Assembly (NCBI GenBank): GCA_963691705.1
Contig: OY829542.1
Coordinates: 58,924,427-58,988,426 of the forward strand
DNA length: 64,000 bases
Origin: Viola odorata
Lineage: Eukaryota > Streptophyta > Magnoliopsida > Malpighiales > Violaceae
Direction of reading: 5' to 3'
Made by a program: the position numbers and the translations under genes. Of this stretch, positions 48,452 through 60,572 are shown one piece after another. Within the stretch, counting starts at the first letter, position 1. Every line of letters starts with the position of its first letter. Below the pieces are notes generated by a model. It did no database searches. It was not told the origin of the DNA and worked only from the letters and a program-made list of their open reading frames with translations.

Positions 48452-49588
48452 AGTTGTCAAATTTGTTGCATTTGATTTGGATGAAATAATTAACCATTTT
48501 CTATGGGAATGTTTTTAAATACTTCTTTAAATCCTTCTTCTCCACTGATTAAATTTATGGTATGCAACAAGCCCTTCTTCCCTTCTTCTCGGATCTCCTT
48601 TCATTTCTTAAATTTGCTCTTCACTCTTTTTCTCCCGCAAAGTATGTTTATCCACATTCTTTTTTCCTTTTTCGCACACTATCCTGAGGCAATTCAGCAG
48701 ATTCCACAAGGACCAAATAAGATTATAATCAAGGAATTAGAAATCATACTATTTTGTGGTGCTTTTTAAAATTCAATTTTATAAATAATTTAATTTTCCA
48801 ATGAAGCACATACTCTTTTTTTTAAAAACAATTATGTGATTTTAAAAATGTCATAATAATCTCTTTTTTTGTTAATTTGGGCTTCATAGTCTGGCATTAA
48901 GTTAAGTTTGGAAGAAAATAGATCTAATTTTTAAAATGTTTTTGTTTGTGTATTTTACTACTTATTATTGTAGTAATAATAATTTGTAATACTGTACATA
49001 TAGTAACTCGAATCCCACTAAGCAAGCATGGCTACATTAAATATAACAGTTTTATTAAGTAGATGTCTAAATGAGACAACTGTGACCAAACAACTAGACG
49101 TGTGTCCAGATGGAAGACCGAAATCTTAATTTGGGAAATAACTTTTACAGTGAGGAGAAAACTCTCCAGTTCGCGACCTGCATTGTGTCTCAGGACTGAT
49201 CAGCAGATGTTGCTGTTGTTCTGCAAGAAACAAAAACGCCACTGAACAGGACACAAGTAGGGGCAGAACTACAAGTCTCGCCATACCTCTTCAGATCGAT
49301 TAAATCGCAAATCCTCTGCCTCTGCAATCAACTAATCAAGTAAATTTACATCTTCATTGACATCCACACATCAGAATCAAATAAAACTTGCAAGGTTTTT
49401 GGATCGAAAACCTTCTCCAACAAGGTTGTAAGAACACGAGGCAAGATTTTTACCGGCGTAGGAAGTGAGTGCAGCAGCCTTGATCCGAAGCCTCCTCCTT
49501 GATGGAGAAAATTATGTGCAAACCCTAACAGTTAATGAATAGCAGTATAGGAATGTGTCCTTACTGTATAAGAAGGATCATGGAATTT
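48452..49588. other. intergenic between PMEI-like gene and PPR gene
   Basis: The left part is the promoter side of the PMEI-like gene. The right part (about 49080-49588) is less AT-rich and probably the 3' untranslated region of the PPR gene. No further gene seen. Confidence 0.5.
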
Positions 49589-52343
49589 TCATAGTCCCAT
49601 TTGCTTTATCCACAAGGACCACTTGACAGCCTCCAAGTACTTATCGTTCCTGCGCAATGCAGTGATCAGATTGGTGTATGTTATCTTATCTGGTTCCACC
49701 CCTTTCTCCCTCATCTCCTTGAGCAAGCTCACCGCGTCTTCAACCATTCCGACAATGCCATACGCCTTTATCAATGTGTTATAGCTGCACAAATCAGGTC
49801 CCAATCCGCTTCCTTTCAATTCTAACAGAACGTTTCCGATTTCGTCGATCCATCCTTGCTCTCCGTAGATATTGATCATAATGTTGTACGTGTAGTGGTC
49901 AGAAGTGCACCTTGATTCCTTCATTCTCTGCAAAACACTCTTGAAACTCTCCATCTGACCTTGTTTTCCGTACGCATCTAACATACAATTATACGCTTCG
50001 AGCGAAACCGAGAAACCATCAAACTGCATATGCCGCACAGTTGACACCATTTTCTCTAACTCTTTACTACGTCCATAAGCAGCAATGATCGTGTTGTAGC
50101 AGACTACATCGACCAGCTCACGTTTTCTCGCCATCCAAAACAGTTCCTTAACTTTCTCAAAAAGCTTAGATTTCCCATAAACGTCAAGCATGACATTGAA
50201 AGTATGGCTATTAGGCGAAAACCCACGATGAAGCATCTCATTGAAAAGCCTGGATAGCTCGCTCCCTGGCAAAGCTCGAGCACAGCAGTTTATGAGGCAA
50301 TTATACAATTCCTGATCCCAAACGACGCCACTTCCCAAAATCTTATAATACAGATCTTTTAGTTTACTCGTCATACCACATTGCTGATATATCCGAAGCA
50401 TGTCAAGGAACAAATAAATGTCCGGAACTATGCTATCCTCCATTTCCATTGTTTCTAGTACAGAGCAAGCGTCTACCAAACGTCCAGCCTTGACATACAT
50501 CCTGACAACAATGCTAAAGGCAATTACATCTAAAGCAATTCCACAAGATTTTAACTCCACATAAAGTTTCTCGGATTCTGTAAGTAGACCCAAGACGCTG
50601 TAAACATCCATCATGGTACATGAGATGTGCAGGTTCGGCTTATCAGACTTGGGCATCTGAGTGTATATCTTAACAGCATTCTCAAGTTGACCCAACTCTT
50701 TGCATGAACAAATTAACAAATGATACAAGTTATCCTCAAAATGACGATCATTCCACTCTTTTTCACGCAATACTTTTAGGGCATCATCAACCAAGCTGTG
50801 TTTCACATAAGCAATGACTAGAATGGAACAAGAATTCTGGTTGACCAGAACATGCTGGTAGAGAGTGCCTTTCAAAATTAGAGGGACTTCATTAATCCTA
50901 CCAGCCCTCTCATATGCTTTCAAAACGGTTCCAACAACGGACGAATGCTGGCATCCCATCTTCAGCATATCATGAAGAGTTCTGCCAGCACCCTCCTCAT
51001 CCCCATGCTGGGCTTGCAAGTTTATTAGTGTGTACAAGTTAGAGGAGTTAGGCTTGAACCCCAATCGCCTGAGCTCCTTGTAGTACCATTCTGCCTGCTT
51101 ATGATTGCCAGCTCGACCCCAACCTTCAATCATGGAACGATAGGTTGTCTCATCAGGCTCTAATCCTATATCCTGGATTCCCAGAAACAGGCGTTGAGCA
51201 GCAGCCATGTTGGATACCTTCCCATACCCGGTTATTAACATATTGTATGCAACAATATTTGGCGAAAACCTGGCCTCTAGCATGGAGGCCAATACCCTCT
51301 CAGCCTCTTCTAACTTGCCTTGTTGACTATAAGCATTAAGCAAAACCAACCAATTCTTCAAGTTCAGTACTGCTTTATCTTCTTTCATTGCGCAAATAAC
51401 CTCTTCTGCCTTGTCATGCAAATTCAAACGGGTATATATCGTGATCATTGCTGAGTATGCAGAATGGCATATAATTCCAGCACTCCTCATCTGGGCAAAT
51501 GTGAACTCTGCCTCCTCGACGTTCCATCCCTTTTGGTAAACCCCCATGAGCATACCAAAAGTTGCAATGTTGGGCTTAACCCCAAGTTCCAACATCATCT
51601 GAAACCACTTCCGACACAACTCCACATGCCCCCGTTTAGAGCATGGGTAAATGAGCGTGTTAAAAATGCGAGAGTCTAGCTCACTACCAAAACTATCACG
51701 CAATTCCCTAACCATTCTCTCAGCAGAATCCCATTCTTGCTGCCTAGCCAACACACGAAGAATGATATTATAAGCACCGATGTTCTTTTGAAGCTTCCCA
51801 TTACGCTTCATCCACTCAAAGAACCTAAGAGTTTTGCTCTCACTGCTACACCTCTCAAGCTTTTTCAAAACAGCATTGCATTGTTCTAAGCTAATGTCAG
51901 ACTCCAAGACAGTAATCAGCAACCAGTTCACCAACAAACATCAAAAAACCATCTGTATCATCATTTTCACCATTCTTCTTGGGGCTAAGATCAAAACCCA
52001 TATCTCTTTTAGTCCATTTATTTGGACCCCAGTGTTTCTTCCGGGTAACACGACTAGAATCTTGATTTCTATCAATCACACCCCCACCTATGTTCTCACT
52101 CACCAAATCATGTGTTGTTGTTGATAGAAAAGTGTCCTTTTCAGACAACTCAGCTCCAACACGAGAGACCTTAATGGCACTGAATCTACTAAGGGAAGTT
52201 ATTATGCAGGCTCTAGTGAAATGAATGTAACTAGAGATGGAGTAAAAAGTGCAAGAACTGGAAGAGTGAAGTGGGTTTATAGAGAAATTAGATTTCTTAG
52301 AATCAAACGCGTCAGAAGAAACAGGTAATCTAATGGAGGCCAT
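49589..52343 (-). CDS. chloroplast PPR protein, At4g30825/BFA2-like, frameshifted
   Basis: The ATG at 52343 starts a Ser-rich N-terminus typical of a plastid transit peptide. The frame runs into a stop at 51897. A second frame, overlapping it, carries about 20 P-class PPR repeats from ELESD-like residues (VLESDISLEQCN) to the stop at 49589. The protein resembles Arabidopsis At4g30825 (BFA2), a P-class PPR protein needed for accumulation of plastid atpH/F transcripts and ATP synthase. Spacing to that homologue places the frame change at 51905-51916, most simply as a two-base loss. The only in-frame GT-AG intron that would bypass it is 49 bp, too short for a plant. Either a sequence error or a real lesion is possible. 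The full product would be about 917 residues, close to the Arabidopsis protein. Confidence 0.88.
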
Positions 52344-53807
52344 GGATGTTTCGCTTTCATATATGGAAAAGAAGAATAAATCTAATCAAGTTTGCGGAGA
52401 AGCCCAACAGAAAGAACAAGTAACAGGGTTTAAGGAGTGGCTTACCTTTCTGTGGAATTTTGAGAGGGATAACGGAAGTTGAAGCAGTGGAGGAAAGTGA
52501 AATGAGCGCCCCTTTCGCCTTTGCTATCTGAGCGTTCTATTAGATTTCCTCGTTCTATTAGATTTCCTTCCAAAATTATAGGATTTCATCTAAAAAAAAT
52601 GTCAAACAATAATTAAAAGTACTTGTATATACAAGTACTTTAATATCAAAATAATAAAAATCACTAAAAATAACTCAATACCATCAGCTCTTTAAAAACA
52701 AAGGGAAAAGAGAAATTAGTGTTTTTTATTCAGTTGTATTTTTATTTTTGAAGGTATTTATTAGTACTATTGTTCTAATATTTATTTTAGTTATTAAAGG
52801 TTTTTCATTAATTTATAATGTTTTTTATTTATAATATTAAAAAAGTTAAAAAAATCCAATTGATTGAATTAAAGTGTAAAAATGATACATTTAGGTTGAG
52901 TTGTTGTGACCATGAAGACGTGCATGAAAACTTTCACCAGGGAAAAATTGAGACTATTCTATTAAAAAGGAGAAAGGATGTGAGCCAATATACAATTATA
53001 TGATCTTGATCCTACCCTAATACATTGACATAAAATAGAAGAACAAAAAAGAACCGGATGGGAGTTAGAGAACTTCACTTGGCATTTCTAAATTATGATT
53101 AAACTATTACTATTTTATTGTATTTTTATTATTTATTTATTCATAAATATTTTTATCAATTATTTATTCCTTATTTTATTCAAAATTAATAATAAACTAA
53201 ATTAAAAATAACTTTATAGTTAAATTTTACTAATTATAGTGTATTTATTGATTAGTTATTCATTCTTACTATGGTTATAATCATTTTTTAAAATTAAGAT
53301 TATACTGCACAAATATATTAAAAATGATTAACAATGTACTATTCAATTTTAATAAACTAAAACCTTTTAATATATCATACAAATAAAGTATTTTAATTTT
53401 TAATGTCTTATAATATAAAATTTCATAATATAAAAAAATAATAATATATTCATTCGATGTGGGCATGAGACTAATTTAAATCGCTCGCACAAAAGCTCAC
53501 TATCTTGCAAATTGTCGCTCCTTTAATTCACACGCTACTTTTCATGACCAAACTCTCTACCCACTTGTTGCAAGTAAACCATTGACTCAAATCTCGCAAG
53601 AGTCTTTAGAGAACGCAAGAGTCTTTAAAGAACTCGCACGAAAGACTTCGAAGACTTGGAAAAAAGAGCACAAGACGTAGTTTGTACCGGCTGAAAAATG
53701 AGAAGCTCTATTTATAAGATTTGATTAAATAATTGATGGAGGTCGGAGAAAAATTACTATCGAAAAAAACCTCAGTTCACTCAGATATTTAACTAAAATT
53801 GTTCATC
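52344..53807. other. intergenic, very AT-rich
   Basis: The first part holds the PPR gene leader. A possible leader intron donor (GTAAGC on the minus strand) lies near 52445. The rest is very AT-rich. 53460-53750 has a TATA-like CTATTTATAAGA motif and could be an old LTR, but no matching partner was found. Confidence 0.5.
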
Positions 53808-53815
53808 TTTCTAAC

Positions 53816-54248
53816 TAGGAGCGGATCCAGCCCATGGCCAGAGTGGGCACCGGCCCACCCTGACCCAATCAATACAGAAGAACGGAGGCTTAAATGAAAT
53901 TGTACTAACTTTTTATACTCATAGACTAAACTTGGTAATTGTGATCGCATTAATTAACTTCAAATTATATTATGCTCTCGAGGTATTAGCGTTTGTCAAA
54001 CCTAATTAACAATTGTAAAAAGTACATGAATTCTAATGTATAATTAATTTTTTTCTATATTGTCTTCTTATTTATATTTTTGTTAAGTTTATCTAAATAT
54101 TTGTTACTTAGTGACAGATACTCTTAAGCATTTTTCTATTTTTTCGTTCAGCTCGTTTGCCTTCCTTTTAAAATACCCACACACAAACAATTGGGGGCGC
54201 TGTTGCCCCCTCCCCTCCCCCTGAAACTAATTTCTGGATCTGCCCCTA
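53816..54248. mobile_element. hAT-like MITE, 433 bp
   Basis: The terminal repeats are TAGGAGCGGATCCAG at the left and, as reverse complement, TAGGGGCAGATCCAG at the right. They are flanked by the perfect 8-bp duplication TTTCTAAC (53808-53815, 54249-54256). No transposase. Confidence 0.9.
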
Positions 54249-54549
54249 TTTCTAACCTAAAAAGGTAAACTATAGATTAGGATTTTATAACAATTTATGC
54301 ACAAAAACAATCACCTTTTTAAAATTAGAAAAATATGGCATTTAAGAGAGAAGAAATGTTTAGAGAGGTTTTAGTTTTTACATATATAACAAGATGAGTG
54401 ATTGATACTATTGATTCTAAATTTTAATTACAAGTAATAAATGATATATAATTCGGAGTTGGAAGTACTAATCAATTTAAATGAACAGATATTTTGTCCA
54501 AGTGTTCATAAATATGGACTTTCTTCTTCCACACAAAAAAAAGCAATGG

Positions 54550-54720
54550 GTCTCTCGCGCTTTTCTTTAAGCAATTTCCTGGAAGGGTTGCAGCAGAAAG
54601 AATATGCAGAACCAATATCAGACACATAACTAATGGGTCCAAAATCAAAAGAAGAATCAATTTGGGTTTGGGTCACACGAAACTTGCTTCTTTTTTCCAA
54701 GTCTACGCTGGTCAAGCACG
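54550..54720 (+). repeat. dispersed block A, copy 1
   Basis: Begins near the CTCTCGCGC word and includes AATATGCAGA, then CAATATCAGACACA and TGGGTTTGGGTCACAC. The same block recurs at about 54850-54990 and 60850-60995. It appears to be promoter-side sequence of the LRR-kinase gene family. Confidence 0.85.
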
Positions 54721-54849
54721 TTTACCATGGGTCCATTTCCATAGTGTGCATACTTTTTGATGGGATGAAGACTTGTGAGGTGTGTGCTTTATTTGTCCAG
54801 ATAGTTGAAGATGCTATATTCATTAGGTTCCATTCCCTTTTCCTTCCTA

Positions 54850-54990
54850 GAATTGAACCAATATCAGACACAGAACCAATAATATCAGACACAGAACTAA
54901 TGGGTCCAAAATCAAAAGAACAATCAATTTGGGTTTGGGTCACACGAAACTTACTTTTTTTTTCCAAGTCTACGCTGGCCAAGCACGTTC
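54850..54990 (+). repeat. dispersed block A, copy 2
   Basis: Same block as at 54550-54720, with a small internal duplication of AATATCAGACACAGAAC. Direct orientation. Confidence 0.85.
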
Positions 54991-55162
54991 CAGCATCATG
55001 TTCCTTCCTTTTCCTTTCAGCGTCTTAGATGGTCAAGAATAATTTGCAAGAAAACACCTTAAAATCTGACCAAACTTAAGAAAACACATACTCATTTTCT
55101 CCACAATGATTATATCTTTGCTCCACTTGCACAATATTCTAATAAAAAATATTCACAAAATC

Positions 55163-55183
55163 ATGAAAACAACCCATTCTTTC
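55163..55183 (+). pseudogene. first seven codons of a broken LRR-kinase gene
   Basis: ATG and seven codons match the start of the gene at 61712. The flank upstream is also similar except for an 80-90 bp gap. The frame is cut by copia-3, which duplicated CTTTC at the junction. Confidence 0.88.
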
Positions 55184-55518
55184 TATAGAAGCTCGAGAAT
55201 TGATTGATAGGAGATTTGGTTTATAAGAGAGTAGAAAAGATACAAGAAGGAAGAGGCTTGGCTTGAGAGCCAAGCTTGAGAGACTACATTGATTAAGGTT
55301 TAGATGAGTGAATAATACAGAAGAGATTGCATGCTATTTATACACAAATATAAATTGTAATTTAATTGTAGTGTGGTAGGTTTGAGCTTGAGTGGTGTTG
55401 GTGGCTAGAGCACCAAGCTGGTGGTAGATGCCTCATGCTTTCATCATGCATGCGTGGAAGGGAGAAGAGAAGGTGAGGTGATGGGCTTCTGCTGGTGATG
55501 GGCTTGATAGCCTTAATA
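55184..55518 (-). repeat. copia-3 outer 3' LTR
   Basis: 335 bp. Confidence 0.93.
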
Positions 55519-55665
55519 CTCCCCCGCAAACTGAGAGCGGTGTGAACACTGGACTCAGTTTGGAATGTAGAAATGTAAGCTGTCTTGAAAAGAGTCCTGC
55601 GGTGATATCCAACGAGAATTTACAACAACAAATAAAAGAGTGTCAGTTGCAGAGCATGACACACG

Positions 55666-56252
55666 GCTCAACATCTGGCTAAGCGGATAACCAATGGAGC
55701 ATCACATGTGGCGGAAAGAGCCCCGGATAAGAGCTTGACACGTGGAGACAAGGTGAGAGAACAACAGTTGGAGAGGTGAGAAGAGCTCAACATCTGGCGG
55801 AGAGGTTTGCCAATGGAGCATCACACGTGGCGGAAAGAGCCCCGGATAAGAGCTTGACACGTGGAGACAGGTGAGAGAACAACATTTGGAGAGTTGAGAA
55901 GAGCTCAACATCTGGCGGATTGCCAATGGAGCATCACACGTGGCGGAAAGAGCCCCGGATAAGAGCTTGACACGTGGAGATAAGTGAGAGAACAACATTT
56001 GGAGAGGTAAGAAGAGCTCAACATTTGGCGGAGAGGATTGCCAATGGAGCATCACACGTGGCGAAAAGAGCTTCGGATAGGAGCTTGACACGTGGAGACA
56101 AAGAGGGAGAACAACAGTTGGAGAGGCGAGAAGAGCTCAACATATGGCGGAGAGGTTTGCCAATGGAGCATCACACGTGGCGGAAAGAGCCCCGGATAAG
56201 AGCTTGACACGTGGAGACAAGTGAGAGAACAACATTTGGAGAGGTAAATAGA
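55666..56252. repeat. five-copy 113-119 bp minisatellite in copia-3
   Basis: Units start at 55666, 55785, 55903, 56016 and 56135, each opening with GCTCAACAT. Each unit carries two ACGTG(G) motifs, in CACACGTGGCGG and GACACGTGGAGA (one motif is changed to CATGTGG in unit 1). Related ACGTGG-rich sequence also occurs at 59638-59790 near the element's 5' side. Confidence 0.95.
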
Positions 56253-56516
56253 AACTAGAGAAGAGAGACTAGAGAAGAGATTGATAGGAGATGTTTTGAT
56301 TGATGTTTTTGAATTGAATAAATTTACAATGAAGTGAACACTCCTATTTATACATGAGTTATAGGAATAAAATATAAATGCTAGTGCACCATTTTCTTCA
56401 TAGTGTGTTAGGTCTTTTCTTCATAGTGTGTGCATGAGTCATTCCATGCGTCATGCTTGTGGTTTGGGCTTGAGGCTTGTTGCTGCTGGGCTTGCATGGA
56501 TTTGCTGGGCTTAATA
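56246..56516 (-). repeat. inner LTR-like segment of copia-3
   Basis: The ends resemble the outer LTR: GATTGATAGGAGAT near the left end, and TTAATACTCCCCCGCAAACT across the right edge with the same following polypurine tract and internal sequence. The middle is strongly diverged. It probably represents the 3' LTR of a related family. Confidence 0.7.
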
Positions 56517-56529
56517 CTCCCCCGCAAAC

Positions 56530-59500
56530 TGAGGATGGGGATGTCACCAGACTCAGTTTGGAACGAAGAAAGTTAAACCGTTTGGTGGATAGAGACTTAG
56601 TTAAGACATCAGCAAGCTGATCAGTTGTGCAGACGTACTGGACAGAGAGTTCACCCTTCTTTACAAGATCCCGGACAAAATGAAAGTCTACCTCAACATG
56701 TTTTGTGCGAGCATGAAAGACCGGATTGGCTGCCATGTAGGTGGCTCCAAGATTGTCACACCATAATATGGGGGGTGGTAAATTGACGTAGCCTAATTCA
56801 CATAGGAGATTTCGTAGCCAGACAACATCTGCTGCTCCATCAGCGAGTGATTTGTATTCAGCTTCAGTGGAACTGCGGGCAACCGCTCTTTGTTTCTTTG
56901 CTTGCCATGTAATGAGGTTGCAACCGAGATAAGTAAGAAACCCTCCAGTCGACTTACGATCTTGTTAATTACCGGCCCAATCAGCATCTGTGAAAACTTG
57001 GACTCGAAGTGGACTAGCAGCGGAGTAGAAAAGACCAAGGTTGGAGGTGCCTTGTAGGTATCGAAGAATACGTTTGACATAGTTCCAGTGTAAATCAGAT
57101 GGTGCATGCATGAATTGACACACTCGATTGACAGCATATGTGATATCTGGTCGGGTCATTGTTAAATATAGCAGAGATCCAACAATAGAACGATAAAGAG
57201 TTGGATTGGAGAAGGTGGTAGATGCAGTGGATTTTACCAATTCAGAATCAGAGGCTGATGGTGTGTTGAGTGGTTTACAGTTGGTCATGCCGGCGCGAGA
57301 GAGAATGTCTACAGCATATTGTTGTTGAGATAAGAAGAGGCCTGTTCTAGAAAATACGAATTGTTGCCAGTAATGATGATGTCATCAACATAAACAAGAA
57401 TGTAGACAATTAGACCCCCCTTGTTTAGTATGAAAAGAGATGTGTCAAGAGTAGAGGGAATGAAACCAGTAGATTGGAGGAATTCACTCAAGCGTCGATA
57501 CCAAGCCCGAGGTGCTTGCTTGAGGCCATAGAGAGATTTCTTCAGTAGACAAACATGTGTGGCATGATGGGGGTCGTGAAATCCAGTCGGTTGTTCCATG
57601 TATACCTGTTCCTGTAACTCACCATGAAGAAAAGCATTGTGGACATCAAGTTGGCGCAAAGGCCAGTTGAGGGAAATGACAATACTGAGGATAGTACGAA
57701 TAGAAGGTGGCTTGACAACTGGGCTGAATGTTTCACCATAGTCTAGACCCTCAATTTGGTGAAATCCTTTGGCGACTAGACGTGCTTTATAGCGTTCAAT
57801 GGTACCATCGGATCGTCGTTTGATGCGAAAAATCCATTTTATTGCCAATGACATTCATGTGTGGTTCTCTTGGTATGAGAGTCCAAGTTCCAGTGGATAG
57901 TAGGGCATTCAACTCCTCTGTCATGGCTTTTCTCCATGAAGGATGTTTGTTGGCCTCGGTGAAGCAGGATGGTTCTGATGTGGTAAGAGTAGGTTGTGTA
58001 GTGGTTGAGTTTGCATATTTGGGATTTGGATGTTTAGTGGGACGTAGGGTCATGGGATGGGTTTTAAAGATAGTTGTAGGTGCTGCTGGGTTCGTGGGTA
58101 TGGTGGTGTGATCCGGGTATGGACCAAGAGTGCCTTCGGACTGAGTAGACATGCACGGTGCCTGTTGACATTCTGGAGGTGACGAACATGGAGTGGAGGA
58201 TGGAGTAGGCTGAACGATTGAGTGTGTGGTAGATGACTGACCTTGATTTGGATGACTAGATTGAGTGGTTTGATGTGGCTGAATTAGAGAAATATTTTTA
58301 GTGGATAGTAGTGGATTTGGTACAAGAACAGTAGTGTGATTTGTAGAGGAGATAGGAGGAGTTGTTTTGAGAAACGGGTATGTATTCTCATCAAAGGTGA
58401 CATGGCGAGCCACATAAATTCTACCAGTGGATTTGTCTAGACATCGATACCCAAGGTGGAAAGGACTGTAACCAAGAAAGACACACGGTTGAGATCGATA
58501 ATCAAATTTGTGGGTACTGTATGGTCTGAGATACGGAAAGCATAGACAGAGTTGGCATGAGGATCAGAGAATTGTTGAGGAGGGAATCGCTGGTAGCAAG
58601 TTGCCGCTAGATGACCTGCTTTGGAACAGTATGTGCACCAAGGTCGTCCGCTTGGAGTACGTTCATGTCCATAGTCACTGCGACCACCTCGACTGTTATA
58701 GCGGCCACGACCACGGCCATGACCACGACCAGGGTGACGACCACCTCGATAGGATGATGATGGAGGAAAATTTGTTGTGCGTTGAGTGTTGTTGGCAGTA
58801 TGATTGGTGGTTGGTGAAGACATAGGAGGATTTATGGTCGTTTGAGGAGTGGGAGTAGGAGTAATGATTGCTTTGTTGAGGAATTCCTGGGAGAGACAGA
58901 GGCTGATTAGATCATTGAATCAGACAATTTCGACTCGAGCATTGAGTGTAGTGACGAGAGACTTGTAGTCATCATGCTTGTTAAGTGCTCGAAAGATATG
59001 AACATTGAGATCGGCGGTGGAAATTGGTCGACCAGCTGCCATTAATTCATCTGCAATGGCCTTAGCTCTGTGAAGAAACACTGAAATCGAATCACTTGAG
59101 TCTAACAAGAGCTCATGTAGACCTTGATGTAGGGTTGAGATCCGACTGTTAGAGGGAGATGCGAGTGAGGAGACTAGCATCTGCCATATCTGATGTGACG
59201 TTGTCATGCCACTAACGAGGCCCATTGTTTCTTCGGAGAGAGAAGATCGAAGAGTGCTGATGATAAGGTTATCTTGTTGGATCCATAACTGGTAAGCAGG
59301 ATTGGCAGTAGCTTGCTGTGCTCCCTCACCAAGAATTGTAGCAGGTGGACAAGCAACTGTGCCATTGATATAACCGAGAAGACCTAACCCAGTAAGATAA
59401 GGTTCGACAAGATCTCGCCAGAAGAGATAATTTTTGTTTGTCAATTTGAGAGAGATAAAATGGCTCGGATTTGTGATGTTTATGATTGTTGAGGTGTTTG

Positions 59501-59567
59501 TGGAAGAGGTAGGAGTAGGAGTGATGGTGGAGGTGTTTGTGGAAGAGGTGTGATGATGGACGGTCAA
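56530..59567 (-). pseudogene. copia-3 gag and fragmented pol
   Basis: In sense order: gag (59567-58920, LTNKNYLFWRDLVEPYL), a frame break, a Gly/Arg-rich segment with the CCHC knuckle CTYCSKAGHLAATC (about 58630), and then a direct jump near 58540 into the last part of integrase. Protease and the integrase core are therefore missing. Reverse transcriptase (57854-57309, YVDDIIITG) and RNase H (57288-56530, DADWAG, FHARTKHVEVDFHFV) follow with several frameshifts or stops. The family resembles the tobacco/Arabidopsis RE1-type copia elements. It is non-functional. Confidence 0.9.
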
Positions 59568-60237
59568 AGTGATGAACCGAACCGGTCAAGGTCAACCCTT
59601 GGAAAGTTAACAGAACAACGATGACGAATAAAGTGCTGACACATGGCGACAAGTTGACTCGCCACGTGGACGAGTAGAGGGATACCACGTGGCCACTAGG
59701 AATGAGAGATGCGGAACATGAGAGCGACACGCGTCTTGACACGTGGACAAACCGAATAGAGGCACATGGACGAGTGGACAGGAGACACATGGACTTGATG
59801 GCAGCTTGTCTGCGCGTGAAGAAGAAAGGGTGGGCGGCGCGTGGTGATGTGGGAGGCGCGTGCATTCTTGGATGGGGCTGAAAATTTGTAGGACGATGAA
59901 ATGGACGACGGTGAACCTTATAAGGTGGCGCGTGGTGTCTAACGGTGGCCGGAACGGGCTGAAAATTGGCGATTTCAGTTCGCCGAAAAATGCGAGTTGA
60001 GGCGGCGCGTGAGGTGCAGGAAAAATTTGAAAATTTTCAGATCGGACAATTAGATGCCTATGAAGATGATAGTTAGGCGCGTGTATGATGAAGGTTGCCG
60101 GAAATGATGCCGAATGAGGATTTTCAGTGGAGAGAAATGATCGAAAAAGAGGTTGTTTTGGTTAGAAATTGGTCGGAAAATTTTGAAACGATGACTGGAG
60201 GATCGTAGGAGCTCGTAAGAGAGTGGCTCCGCTACCA

Positions 60238-60572
60238 TATAGAAGCTCGAGAATAGATTGATAGGAGATTTGGTTTATAAGAGAGTAGAAAAAATACAAG
60301 AAGGAAGAGGCTTGGCTTGAGAGCCAAGCTTGAGAGACTACATTGATTAAGGTTTAGATGAGTGAATAATACAGAAGAGATTGCATGCTATTTATACACA
60401 AACATAAATTGTAATTTAATTGTAGTGTGGTAGGTTTGAGCTTGAGTGGTCTTGGTGGCTAGAGCACCAAGCTGGTGGTAGATGCCCCATGCTTTCATCA
60501 TGCATGCGTGGAAGGGAGAAGAGAAGGTGAGGTGATGGGCTTCTGCTGGTGATGGGCTTGATAGCCTTAATA
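60238..60572 (-). repeat. copia-3 5' LTR
   Basis: 335 bp, with the primer-binding site on its inner side. Confidence 0.93.

Larger units (their letters stand above)
55184..60572 (-). mobile_element. copia-3: mosaic, internally deleted copia, 5389 bp
   Basis: The outer LTRs are 55184-55518 and 60238-60572 (335 bp each, about five differences by eye). In sense orientation they start TATTAAGGC and end TTCTATA. The target duplication is CTTTC (55179-55183, 60573-60577), confirmed by the uninterrupted paralogue at about 61735. The primer site TGGTAGCGGAGC is at 60237-60226. The coding region lacks protease and most of integrase. Between RNase H and the outer 3' LTR lie an inner LTR-like segment and a five-copy minisatellite. 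Two polypurine tracts (GGGGGAG) are present, one before each LTR-like block. Confidence 0.93.

Noticed and set aside
51889..51945. A short intron that would join the two frames of the PPR gene
   Set aside because: A GT-AG pair gives the right phase but the intron would be 49 bp, below the usual plant minimum of about 70 bp, and it would remove conserved residues.
53460..53750. Possible solo LTR with a TATA-like motif
   Set aside because: No second copy, no clear TG...CA ends and no target duplication could be found.
55666..56252. CRISPR-like array because of regular repeats
   Set aside because: Units are adjoining 113-119 bp tandem repeats without unique spacers, inside a plant retrotransposon.
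59326..59865. 179-residue minus-strand frame overlapping gag of copia-3
   Set aside because: It overlaps real gag coding in a different frame and lies partly in the ACGTGG-rich leader. No domain is seen.
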